Part shown: in pieces, positions 27,110 to 34,390 of the stretch
Numbering within the stretch: position 1 is the stretch's first letter
Layout of the letters: every line of letters starts with the position of its first letter
Assembly (NCBI RefSeq): GCF_025685685.1
Contig: NZ_JAGSYH010000004.1
Coordinates: 496,001-560,000, forward strand
DNA: 64,000 nucleotides
Reading direction: 5' to 3'
DNA from: Acidicapsa dinghuensis
GTDB taxonomy: Bacteria; Acidobacteriota; Terriglobia; Terriglobales; Acidobacteriaceae
Translations under genes and position numbers: made by a program
The notes under the pieces: generated by a model
Told to the model about the DNA's origin: nothing
The model's database searches: none
What the model saw: only the letters and a program-made list of their open reading frames with translations

Positions 27110-28087
27110 ATGGCGACCTTGTCTTCGAATTCATTTCGCACATTAGGCAACTCCGATCTTAAGCTTACCCCGATTGGTTTTGGGGCTTGGGCGATCGGCG
27201 GCGGCAACTGGGACTTCGGTTGGGGAGCGCAGGATGACGCTGCTTCGATTGAAGCGGTCCATGCGGCGCTGGATATGGGTATCAATTGGATTGATACGGC
27301 GGCGGTGTATGGGCTGGGACACTCGGAAGAGATTGTCGGACGGGCGGTTAAAGGACTGGCGGAGAGGCCGCTGATCTTTACCAAGTGCTCGATGCGCTGG
27401 GATGCCGAACGTAAGATCTATCGATCATTAAAGGCGGCGTCGGTGGCTGAGGAGTTGGACAACTCTCTGCGACGGCTTGACGTGGAAACGATCGACCTTT
27501 ACCAGATTCACTGGCCCAATCCGGAGGACGAGATTGAAGAAGGCTGGGCGGAGATGGCCCGGCAACAGAAGGCCGGGAAGATCCGCTGGATTGGCGTGTC
27601 GAATTTTAATGTGACACAGATGAAGCGTGCGCAGGCGATTGCTCCTATTACCTCGCTACAGCCACCTTACTCGATGCTGCGGCCGGCGGTTGAGCATGAG
27701 ATTTTGCCGTATTGCCAGGAGCAAGGGATTGGTGTGATCAACTACTCGCCGATGGTGAGCGGACTGCTGACAGGAAAGATGACACCACAGCGCGTAGCCG
27801 CAATGCCTGCGGATGACTGGCGTCGAAAAGCGGTGGAGTTTAACGAGCCGCGGTTGAGCCGAAATCTGAGGTTGGTGGAGCTACTGCGGGAGATTGGCTC
27901 GAAACATGGCGTTGAGCCTGGGGTTGTGGCGGTGGCATGGACACTGCATCATCCGGCGATTACGGCGGCGATTGTGGGCGGGCGCAGCGAAGAGCAAGTG
28001 AAAGAGTTGGCTCCAGCTTTGCGTTTGCGGCTGAACGATGAGGAATTTGCGAAGATCGGTGCGTTTTTAGCTGCGAATCCTGTTTAA
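27110..28087 (+). CDS. Aldo/keto reductase
   Basis: 325 residues, full length. AKR catalytic tetrad positions are visible: D in INWIDTAAVYGLGHSE, Y in AVYG, K in LIFTKCSMRWD and H in LYQIHWPNPED. NADPH-binding features lie in the C-terminal part (IVGGRSEEQVKE). It reduces aldehydes or ketones in the cytoplasm; the sequence is closest to the general 'L-glyceraldehyde 3-phosphate reductase-like' group by eye, but the substrate is open. A strong terminator follows. Confidence 0.94.
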   Translation: MATLSSNSFRTLGNSDLKLTPIGFGAWAIGGGNWDFGWGAQDDAASIEAVHAALDMGINWIDTAAVYGLGHSEEIVGRAVKGLAERPLIFTKCSMRWDAERKIYRSLKAASVAEELDNSLRRLDVETIDLYQIHWPNPEDEIEEGWAEMARQQKAGKIRWIGVSNFNVTQMKRAQAIAPITSLQPPYSMLRPAVEHEILPYCQEQGIGVINYSPMVSGLLTGKMTPQRVAAMPADDWRRKAVEFNEPRLSRNLRLVELLREIGSKHGVEPGVVAVAWTLHHPAITAAIVGGRSEEQVKELAPALRLRLNDEEFAKIGAFLAANPV

Positions 28088-28116
28088 GCCACGCTTCAGA
28101 TTTGGGTAAAAGCCAA

Positions 28117-28146
28117 AAGGCCCGAGTTCAGAAGAACTCGGGCCTT
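28117..28146 (+). terminator. Rho-independent terminator after the aldo/keto reductase
   Basis: Perfect 13-bp stem AAGGCCCGAGTTC / GAACTCGGGCCTT with AGAA loop, followed by a short T-containing stretch. It also serves as a possible terminator for the convergent membrane-protein operon. Confidence 0.85.
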
Positions 28147-28166
28147 GGTTATTGGATCGGCGGCGA

Positions 28167-28697
28167 TTACATCGCGGCGACGAAATCCGGGAGAACCGTG
28201 GCAGCGTGGTTCTGAAGTAGGGTGGTCATGCGGGCCGCCATGCTGCTGTAGATATTGGCGGCACGGAAGGCATTGACCTTGACCCCCTCAGTGGCCTGGC
28301 TCAGAGCGTATTGCGCGAGGGCCATCAGAACACAGAGTCGAATTTGCATTGCATCGCTGCGGAGCGCTTCGAGAACCATCGGATCGATTGGCTCGGCACC
28401 GGGCAACATGTTGCGATTGGCATAGTCAGCCATCTCGAGCAGAACGCGAGCGTTCTGGTACATGGCCCAGAGTCCATGAGGTCCGTTGAGACGCTGCCAG
28501 ATATCCTCGGTCGTGGCGTTCAGGCCCTCTTTCCAGAGGAACTGGTCGCTTAGATCGCGGGCGCTCCAATCGGTACGCAACTGGCAGAGCAGGCTATCCC
28601 AGCTCTGAACATTGCGACGGCGCATATTTTTGCGCCATTTACCGAAGTAGATCAGCAAGGCACTGACAATTGCGATTTGCAGCAATGGAAGCAGCAT
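28167..28697 (-). CDS. Membrane-anchored helical protein, unknown function
   Basis: 176 residues. One N-terminal membrane helix (LLPLLQIAIVSALLIYFG) is followed by a basic stretch and an all-helical soluble region. No family recognised. The ATG overlaps the stop of the upstream membrane protein (TAATG), so the two are translationally coupled and probably work together. Confidence 0.75.
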   Translation of the reverse strand: MLLPLLQIAIVSALLIYFGKWRKNMRRRNVQSWDSLLCQLRTDWSARDLSDQFLWKEGLNATTEDIWQRLNGPHGLWAMYQNARVLLEMADYANRNMLPGAEPIDPMVLEALRSDAMQIRLCVLMALAQYALSQATEGVKVNAFRAANIYSSMAARMTTLLQNHAATVLPDFVAAM

Positions 28698-29407
28698 TAC
28701 TTAATCCTCTTCCTCTGTTGATCTGAGGGAAGTTCGCCGAGTGCGATTCTACTCGCACGGGCACCTCCACTCATTAATAGCAGAAGTTCTTGCATTTGTG
28801 GACTGAATTCTTTGCGTTCCTGCTCTTTAGTAACGAAACTGACGATCCAATACGAAAGTGAACCAATGTAGCTGCAGGTAGTGGCACGATCAAGCCAATG
28901 ATAGTAAAGGGTTCCAGCCTCCTGGTGTGAATGGAGGACAGCGACGATGAGAGTGACAATCGAGAAAAAACCAAGGCCAGTGGCGACCTGCAGCTCACGA
29001 TCCTTCCAGCCAATAGAAAGAACCTGGCTAAATCCGGCCATGAAGAGGAAGCAGACAACGCGGAGAATTGCAACTGTCTGCTGGAAATGGACATAGAGTT
29101 CCCCATGTTTGGAGAGTCCCGGCGGCATTGTCATACCGGCCAAGGGCCATACGATCAGACCGGCCACTAAAACCAGACCTGCTATCAGATATACGGTTCC
29201 ACGAGGAAGTATGGATCTGCTGGGCCTGAGAACTGACCATGCCAGCTCAATAAGCACAAATAGCTGAAGGATGGAATCCGGAACGATTTCTGCGAGATAA
29301 GCCTTTAGGTAAAGTCCAGGGAACCAATGCGCAATCAAGTAGTTAGCTACGTCTGTAAGGATGGTCCAAGCAATATAAGCAGTAAATACAGGAAGAGTGC
29401 GGTACAC
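28697..29407 (-). CDS. Multi-pass membrane protein with uncertain 5' end
   Basis: 236 residues from the first usable start (GTG 29407) with about six membrane helices. Upstream of this GTG the same frame reads AIDNLLLIVAILAEIAVFG, an obvious membrane helix continuing directly into HRKVYRTLP. The real protein therefore very probably begins near 29480-29518. No ATG, GTG or TTG exists in that frame there. A perfect GGAGGAG ribosome site with a GTG at 29505 opens a different frame that stops after about 14 codons. A one-base frameshift, a sequencing error or a non-standard start (ACG at 29485) would explain this. Function unknown. Confidence 0.7.
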   Translation of the reverse strand: MYRTLPVFTAYIAWTILTDVANYLIAHWFPGLYLKAYLAEIVPDSILQLFVLIELAWSVLRPSRSILPRGTVYLIAGLVLVAGLIVWPLAGMTMPPGLSKHGELYVHFQQTVAILRVVCFLFMAGFSQVLSIGWKDRELQVATGLGFFSIVTLIVAVLHSHQEAGTLYYHWLDRATTCSYIGSLSYWIVSFVTKEQERKEFSPQMQELLLLMSGGARASRIALGELPSDQQRKRIK

Positions 29408-29523
29408 CTTACGGTGGAGCAGAAGGCCAAATACAGCGATCTCTGCAAGAATCGCTACGATCAGGAGTAGATTATCGATGGCCGTGTACCTCTCGGATCG
29501 AGCACGAGGCTCCTCCAGAAAAG

Positions 29524-29550
29524 AGTCTAGCAGCCCAAGCTATTTGTCAA
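29524..29550 (-). promoter_or_regulatory. Sigma-70-like promoter of the membrane-protein pair
   Basis: On the minus strand TTGACA (29550-29545), 15-base spacer, TAGACT (29529-29524). A transcript would start near 29517, just before the GGAGGAG site. Confidence 0.5.
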
Positions 29551-29606
29551 TCTACAACTATTGCCCCGTAGTTCTACCAAAGCCGGGTTATCAACCAAAC
29601 TTTAAT

Positions 29607-29897
29607 TTAAGCGACTGACTTAATCGTAGAGGGATCAACCGGAACGGTGCCGGGGCCAAAGCTCACTGCGGCGACAGACTTAATCGTGGAAGGATCAACT
29701 GGAACGGTGCCAGGGCCAAACTTGATGGTCGACGGATCGACAGGTACGGTGCCGGGGCCAAAGCTCACTGCGGCGATTGACTTAATCGTGGAAGGATCGA
29801 CTGGAACGGTGCCAGGGCCAGCAAAAGCAGCGGCGGAGCCGACTAATAAAGTTAAAGAGCTAATGGTAGCGGCGGCGGAAACGAATACATTTTTCAT
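29607..29897 (-). CDS. Secreted tandem-repeat peptide (four identical 13-residue units)
   Basis: 96 residues. The signal peptide MKNVFVSAAATISSLTLLVG... ends at AFA (residue 26). The predicted mature part starts exactly with the first of four identical units GPGTVPVDPSTIK (residues 27-39, 47-59, 61-73, 81-93), separated by S(I/V)AAVSF or a single F. The four DNA copies differ at many third codon positions yet encode the same 13 residues. Selection on the peptide, not recent duplication, must keep them alike. AGGAG lies upstream of the ATG. An ATP-grasp-like gene is divergent. Possible roles are a secreted signal, a precursor cleaved at the repeats, or a structural peptide; none is proven. Confidence 0.85.
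   Translation of the reverse strand: MKNVFVSAAATISSLTLLVGSAAAFAGPGTVPVDPSTIKSIAAVSFGPGTVPVDPSTIKFGPGTVPVDPSTIKSVAAVSFGPGTVPVDPSTIKSVA
29619..29819 (-). repeat. Four 39-bp tandem units encoding GPGTVPVDPSTIK
   Basis: Units at 29781-29819, 29721-29759, 29679-29717 and 29619-29657. Units 2 and 3 differ in eight codons, all by synonymous third-base changes. Confidence 0.9.
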
Positions 29898-30080
29898 AGC
29901 AAAATCTCCTATTTAGCCTGGAAGCTAGGAAAAGAGTAACCTAAATGTTGCGTTTGGGATACAACGATAGTCGCAAATTGATCGTTTTTGTTCGAAATCG
30001 TCTTCACTTTACGGACGGAACGTGGTAATGCACTTTTGATCCGCGAAATCGAATTACTTTCGAGATGCGTGAGGGTTACT

Positions 30081-31355
30081 TTGATTCCTGAATTTCGCGC
30101 CGCATATAATCGGGCATTTCGTCCAGAGAAATACCTGCGTTTGCTTGAGAATCTGGAGCTGGAGGCCGGTACGCACATCGGGTTCCGGGTGGCAGAGACG
30201 CCGATATTTCTGACCCGAGAAATGCTGGATGAGATGGCAAACGCCGGAGCAGAGCTTACGCAGCGGCTGATGAGTTGGCCGGAGTATCTGACAGCGGCGC
30301 GAAAGGCGATTCCGGCCGGTTATGACGTGGCTGGAGATTCAGCGCATCCGCACTTTTTGACCGCAGACTTCGCTCTGGTCGAGGGAACGGACAGAAAACT
30401 AGAGCCAAAGCTAGTGGAGATACAAGCGTTTCCTTCGGTATTCGGATACCAGGCGCTACTCTGCCATCAATATAGAGAGGTCTTCGGGATTGACCGGTCG
30501 TTCGGAACTTTTCTGAGTGGGCTGGATGAAGATGGGTTCTGGGAGCTTATGGGCAGGGCGGTGCTGGGCAAGTATGCGCCTGAAAATGTGGTCTTGGCCG
30601 AGGTGGATCCGCTGCACCAGAAGACTCTGCCGGATTTTCTGCTGACTTCGAAGCGATTAGGAATTCCGGTTGTGGACATTGCCACTATCGAGCCTGCGGG
30701 ACGGAAATTGTATTACCGAGACGAAGCGGGACGTCTGACGCCAATTCACCGAATCTACAACCGGGCGATTGCGGACGAAATTATTGTGCGAGGGATCGAG
30801 CTGCCTTTCGACCTGACCTCCAGCTGGGATGTGGAATGGGCAGGGCATCCGAACTGGTATTTCCTGGTGAGCAAGTTTTCCCTGCCCTGGCTGACGGCGA
30901 CGGGGAAGGTGACGGATGCGCGCAGAACTATACCGCCGGCGGCGTTTGTGGATGACTTCCTGGCAGGACCCGGGCTGACGAGGCTGGCTGAGGCGGGGGT
31001 TCCGCTGCGGGCCGGAGATGACCGGGCAACGGTCTATGAATCACTTCTGCTAAAACCGCTGTTTTCGTTTGCGGGCAAAGGAATTCAGTTCGCCCCGACC
31101 CGAGCGGATCTGGAGGCTATTCCCGAAGCGGAGCGGAAGAACTATCTGGTACAGCAACGGATGCATTTTGCGCCGACGATCGAAACTCCCCACGGCCGGA
31201 CGCAGGCCGAGATCCGCATCCTATATATATGGCCCGATGAAGGAAATTTGACCCCTGCGCTCTCGCTGGTTCGGCTGGGGCGCGGGAAGATGATGGGCGT
31301 GGACCATAACCGTGATCTGGAGTGGGTGGGCGCCTCGGCGGCGTTCTGGCGTTAA
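30081..31355 (+). CDS. ATP-grasp-like protein of unknown substrate
   Basis: 424 residues from TTG 30081, with GTGAGGG 5 bases upstream; the frame is open to 29988 but homology-like sequence begins at IPEFRAAYN. Characteristic segments: THIGFRVAETPIFLT, LEPKLVEIQAFPSVFGYQ, KTLPDFLLTSKRLGI, HRIYNRAIADEI, VEWAGHPNWYFLVSKFS. The C-terminal ATP-grasp-like part is LLLKPLFSFAGKGIQFAP, VQQRMHFAPTIETPHG and AEIRILYIW. I recognise it as a conserved ATP-grasp-fold family without firm function. Divergent to the repeat peptide gene, so it could ligate or modify a peptide; that is inference. Confidence 0.75.
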   Translation: MIPEFRAAYNRAFRPEKYLRLLENLELEAGTHIGFRVAETPIFLTREMLDEMANAGAELTQRLMSWPEYLTAARKAIPAGYDVAGDSAHPHFLTADFALVEGTDRKLEPKLVEIQAFPSVFGYQALLCHQYREVFGIDRSFGTFLSGLDEDGFWELMGRAVLGKYAPENVVLAEVDPLHQKTLPDFLLTSKRLGIPVVDIATIEPAGRKLYYRDEAGRLTPIHRIYNRAIADEIIVRGIELPFDLTSSWDVEWAGHPNWYFLVSKFSLPWLTATGKVTDARRTIPPAAFVDDFLAGPGLTRLAEAGVPLRAGDDRATVYESLLLKPLFSFAGKGIQFAPTRADLEAIPEAERKNYLVQQRMHFAPTIETPHGRTQAEIRILYIWPDEGNLTPALSLVRLGRGKMMGVDHNRDLEWVGASAAFWR

Positions 31356-31576
31356 GCAAAGTACCCCGACCGAGTCTATTGACAAAATATGAAACACACT
31401 TCTAGAAAATTTGTTACCATTTTCCGCGCATAAGTAACCCGTTTGAGGGATAGTAGGTATGTGCGAATTGCGATAAGGTGAGGCAAAGTAGAACAAACTT
31501 TGGTGCATCCAGGATTGCGGCTCTCCGCATCAGGTTTACGGTAGAGTAGGTTATCGAATCCTGGGAGGGTTTCCGT

Positions 31577-31939
31577 TTGACGAATCCACCGATCACCGCG
31601 TTGTCTGTTTCGCCTGCAAGCACCGACGAGTCAACTCGGCAAGAAGTGCGTTGCGCAGTACGGTTTCCGTTAAGTTTGCCCGTGGTTCTGTCCACCGACC
31701 AGGAAGAGTTCGACGCTGCAACAGTGAATGTGTCAGCCAGCGGAGTGCTTTTCCATACCGACCGGAGAGTGACGACGGGAGCGCAAATTGGTTTTTCGCT
31801 GCGGATGCCTAGTACGATCCTAGGCACTCCGCGAGATGTTTTAGTTCACTGCAGCGGGCGTGTGGTACGCTGTTTTCCAAACCAACCCGGTTTTCACACC
31901 GCTGCGACAATTGACGAGTACCGATTTGCGGATCAGTGA
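31577..31939 (+). CDS. PilZ domain protein
   Basis: 120 residues from TTG 31577 with GGGAGGG upstream. The PilZ fold is suggested by RQEVRCAVRFPLSLPV (Arg-rich R-x3-R-type c-di-GMP contact) and ATVNVSASGVLFHTDRR (D/N-x-S-x-x-G motif, here NVSASG), then HCSGRVVRCFP. It probably binds cyclic di-GMP in the cytoplasm. It is directly upstream of a response regulator gene (14-bp gap), so the two may form a signalling unit. Confidence 0.82.
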   Translation: MTNPPITALSVSPASTDESTRQEVRCAVRFPLSLPVVLSTDQEEFDAATVNVSASGVLFHTDRRVTTGAQIGFSLRMPSTILGTPRDVLVHCSGRVVRCFPNQPGFHTAATIDEYRFADQ

Positions 31940-31953
31940 CTCGATAGGCACAC

Positions 31954-32712
31954 ATGGCAGTCATTAAGATGGACTTTCTGGAAGATACACCAGAGGGAGA
32001 AATTCAGGATTCCGCCAAGCCTGGCGCCATTCGCGTAATCCTCGCGGATTCACAGGCTATTTATCGCGTGGGTATCCGCAAGGTTTTCGCTCTGGAAGAC
32101 GATGTCCGCGTAGTCGCACAGGCAGACTCGCTTGAGAATCTGCAGGCCGCGATTCAGCGCTACCCAACGGATGTGGTACTGCTGGAGGGCGGCATGCTAG
32201 CTGGAGTGGCCAACGCGATTCCAGAGTTGCTGAGGCTCGCGCCGAACATCAAGATCATCGTGCAGACCTCTATAACGGACGACAACCACACGGTGGAACT
32301 CTACCGCAGAGGCGTGCGAGGCATTATCTCGCGAGCTATTTCGCCGGATCTGCTGGTGAAATGCGTGCGCAAGATTGCATCAGGGGAGACCTGGATCGAT
32401 AACCAGTCCATCAACCTGGTGATTGAGGCGTACCGCTCGCAGGCAGCGGCGCTGGTGAGCCCGCGAAGCCAGCCTCGGCTGTCGCCGAAAGAGATGGCGA
32501 TCATCACCTGCATTACGCAGGGTAAGCGAAACAAAGAGATCGCTTATCAACTTGGAACTACGGAGCAGGTGATCAAGAACTACCTGCGCAAGATTTACGA
32601 CAAGCTGGGCGTATCGGACCGCCTGGAGCTGGCGCTTTATTGCCTGCATCATAAGCTGATTCACGCAGATGGCGAAGAGGAGCAAATTGTCGCCAAGGTC
32701 GTATCGCACTAG
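31954..32712 (+). CDS. NarL/FixJ-type response regulator with degenerate receiver
   Basis: 252 residues. The receiver domain (about 26-145) begins IRVILADSQAIYRVGIRKVF. The phospho-acceptor position reads D-V-V-L-L-E-G-G, with Glu78 where Asp is expected. The conserved Lys near the end is Arg127 (GIISRAIS). Thr105 is kept. The C-terminal LuxR-type HTH is intact (LSPKEMAIITCITQGKRNKEIAYQLGTTEQVIKNYLRKIYDKLGVSDRLEL). It likely acts without phosphorylation, perhaps constitutively, or through another ligand. A ~25-residue N-terminal extension precedes the receiver. No histidine kinase is nearby. It follows a PilZ gene and ends at a terminator. Confidence 0.92.
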   Translation: MAVIKMDFLEDTPEGEIQDSAKPGAIRVILADSQAIYRVGIRKVFALEDDVRVVAQADSLENLQAAIQRYPTDVVLLEGGMLAGVANAIPELLRLAPNIKIIVQTSITDDNHTVELYRRGVRGIISRAISPDLLVKCVRKIASGETWIDNQSINLVIEAYRSQAAALVSPRSQPRLSPKEMAIITCITQGKRNKEIAYQLGTTEQVIKNYLRKIYDKLGVSDRLELALYCLHHKLIHADGEEEQIVAKVVSH

Positions 32713-32731
32713 GAACAAAGCACATCATGGC

Positions 32732-32762
32732 AAGGGGCGATCCGCGAGGTTCGCCCCTTTTG
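32732..32762 (+). terminator. Rho-independent terminator after the response regulator
   Basis: AAGGGGCGA / TCGCCCCTT stem (9 bp, 10-base loop) followed by TTTTGCTTT. Confidence 0.85.
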
Positions 32763-32805
32763 CTTTGTGGATTGATTGGGAACTTAGTCTGTCGGGAACC
32801 TGATA

Positions 32806-33303
32806 TCAGAGGAGAATTGCTGCCGGACTGCTGGGTGGTTCCGGGCCTGAGCGGGCACTCTTCAGCAGCCGTGTCATCGATTGAAGTTCTTCGCGGGTGA
32901 GGTGCCCAAGGATCTCGCGCGGGGCGCGCTCGACGATGGGATCGAGTTTGGCAAGTAATTTGAGACCATCCGCGGTGATGCGGCTCCAGATGACGCGTCG
33001 ATCGGAAGAATCGCGCTCCTGATCGATCAGATCCTGTGATTTCAGGCGATTGAGAAGTCGCGTGACATCCGGTTCCGGCGTGATCATACGCTGGCCGACG
33101 GCGGAACATGTGAGTCCTGCCGGACGAGCGGCGCGCAGTATGCGCAGGACGTTGAACTGGGTGAGGGTGAGGCCGACGGGCTTGAGGCGATGCTGCATTT
33201 CGCGCTGGAGCTGGTCGGCGGTGCGCATGAGATTGATGAGCGCTTCTTCTTCAGGACCGGAAAAGCCTGGGGCTCGGCTGTTGTCCTCAGAATTTGCGCT
33301 CAT
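32806..33303 (-). CDS. MarR-family transcriptional regulator
   Basis: 165 residues. Winged-HTH pattern: LTLTQFNVLRILRAARPAGLTCSAVGQRMITPEPDVTRLLNRL (recognition helix), then the wing SQDLIDQERDSSDRRVIWSRITADG with the D-x-R-D-R-R-type motif. It probably represses its own or a neighbouring gene in response to a small ligand. It lies downstream of, and on the same strand as, a YceI gene, with a 239-bp gap that has two inverted repeats. Confidence 0.92.
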   Translation of the reverse strand: MSANSEDNSRAPGFSGPEEEALINLMRTADQLQREMQHRLKPVGLTLTQFNVLRILRAARPAGLTCSAVGQRMITPEPDVTRLLNRLKSQDLIDQERDSSDRRVIWSRITADGLKLLAKLDPIVERAPREILGHLTREELQSMTRLLKSARSGPEPPSSPAAILL

Positions 33304-33352
33304 GATTACTCCTGATCGCGGTGTGGAAATAAGCTCGATGCCAACCGCGTGG

Positions 33353-33384
33353 AAATGGGGCTGCGAGTTTCGTCAGCCCCATTT
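33353..33384 (-). terminator. Hairpin between yceI-like gene and marR
   Basis: 11-bp arms AAATGGGGCTG / CAGCCCCATTT with a 10-base loop; only a short T run, so terminator strength is uncertain. It could end the YceI transcript. Confidence 0.5.
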
Positions 33385-33444
33385 CTCTGATGTTGTTCGC
33401 CGTTGAATTAGATTCGGCTGAAGGAATGCGGCTTCAGAGGTTGC

Positions 33445-33514
33445 GTGAGAACTGATTTTGAACTTCGGCCTATTGGCAGCCCACTCCGATTTGTAGTGAT
33501 TCACAAGTTCTCAC
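33445..33514. repeat. Long-spaced inverted repeat downstream of yceI-like gene
   Basis: GTGAGAACT (33445-33453) and AGTTCTCAC (33506-33514) could pair across a 52-base loop. Purpose unknown; possibly a structured 3' UTR or paired MarR half-sites. Confidence 0.35.
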
Positions 33515-33542
33515 GGAAACACTAAAGCCGGTGCTGCAGAAG

Positions 33543-34118
33543 TTACTGCTTGGCGGCGTCGAGGTCGATGGTGATGGCTACGTCATCACTCACTACCGCG
33601 GCGGGCATCTTGGCAGCGATGTCGAAGTCGGTGCGATGGAGCGTGGTGGTGGCCTCGAAGCCAATGTGCGGCTTCTTGTCCATGCCGGTGATGGGAGCAC
33701 TAGGGCCAGCAACATTCAGCACAACTGGCTTGGTCACGCCCTTGATGGTGAGATTGCCAGTGACCAACAAGCCGAGCCCACCCTTGGCCACGCTGGTGCT
33801 GACAAAGGTTGCCGTCGGGAACTTGACTACGTTAAAGAAGTTGTCTCCCTTGACGTCGTTGTCGCGTGAGGAATTACCGGTATCCAGACCGGTCACATCG
33901 ATGATGGCATTGACCGTGGATTTGGTGATGTCCGTATCGTCGAGCGTGATGGTGGCGTTCACTTTGCCTAAGCGACCATGAACATTGGAGATGCCGAGAT
34001 GCTTGACGACGAATTCAGCATCGCTGTGGGCGGAATCGGACTTCCAGGTGGAGGGTTGCGCGATAGCGAGAGGGGCCGCAAGGGCCAGTATCGCAGAGGC
34101 TACTTTCACGAGCTTCAT
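33543..34118 (-). CDS. Secreted YceI-family lipid-binding protein
   Basis: 191 residues from ATG 34118 with AGGA upstream. The signal peptide is KLVKVASAILALAAPLAIA. The YceI lipocalin-like barrel is clear: WKSDSAHSDAEFVVKHLGISNVHGRL, ATITLDDTDITKSTVNAIIDV, FFNVVKFPTATFVST, GNLTIKGVTKPVVLNV, RTDFDIAAKMPA. YceI proteins bind polyisoprenoids or amphiphiles in the periplasm. Upstream frame sequence to 34331 is not homologous and is left out. A second YceI protein is encoded at 45.6 kb. Confidence 0.93.
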   Translation of the reverse strand: MKLVKVASAILALAAPLAIAQPSTWKSDSAHSDAEFVVKHLGISNVHGRLGKVNATITLDDTDITKSTVNAIIDVTGLDTGNSSRDNDVKGDNFFNVVKFPTATFVSTSVAKGGLGLLVTGNLTIKGVTKPVVLNVAGPSAPITGMDKKPHIGFEATTTLHRTDFDIAAKMPAAVVSDDVAITIDLDAAKQ

Positions 34119-34377
34119 GGATGTTCCTTTCGTGCAAAGACCGGCGGCAAGGCCGGGGTATTCGGTGTTGATCGTTCGCGTCCCTGCCTGCACCCGAATG
34201 ATGGCGATGAGCCGGACGAATATAACAAAACTGCGTAGCGGGCGGAACCTTGGATGAGTGTATCCGTGCCGCATGAACTCTGGTGGATAGGATGCAGCAT
34301 AGGAATAGTTGTTGCAACAAATATTTTCCAATGTACGAACCCTAGAGAGTGGGCAGTGGATAGTCTGATCTGTCTGG

Positions 34378-34390
34378 TATGCTCCGGCGT
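34378..34390 (+). promoter_or_regulatory. -10 element of a likely leaderless MFS transcript
   Basis: TATGCT at 34378-34383, seven bases, then ATG 34391; no ribosome site. Confidence 0.4.

Noticed and set aside
29619..29819. CRISPR-like array
   Set aside because: The repeats are coding units with synonymous variation and spacers of only 3-21 bases, so not CRISPR.
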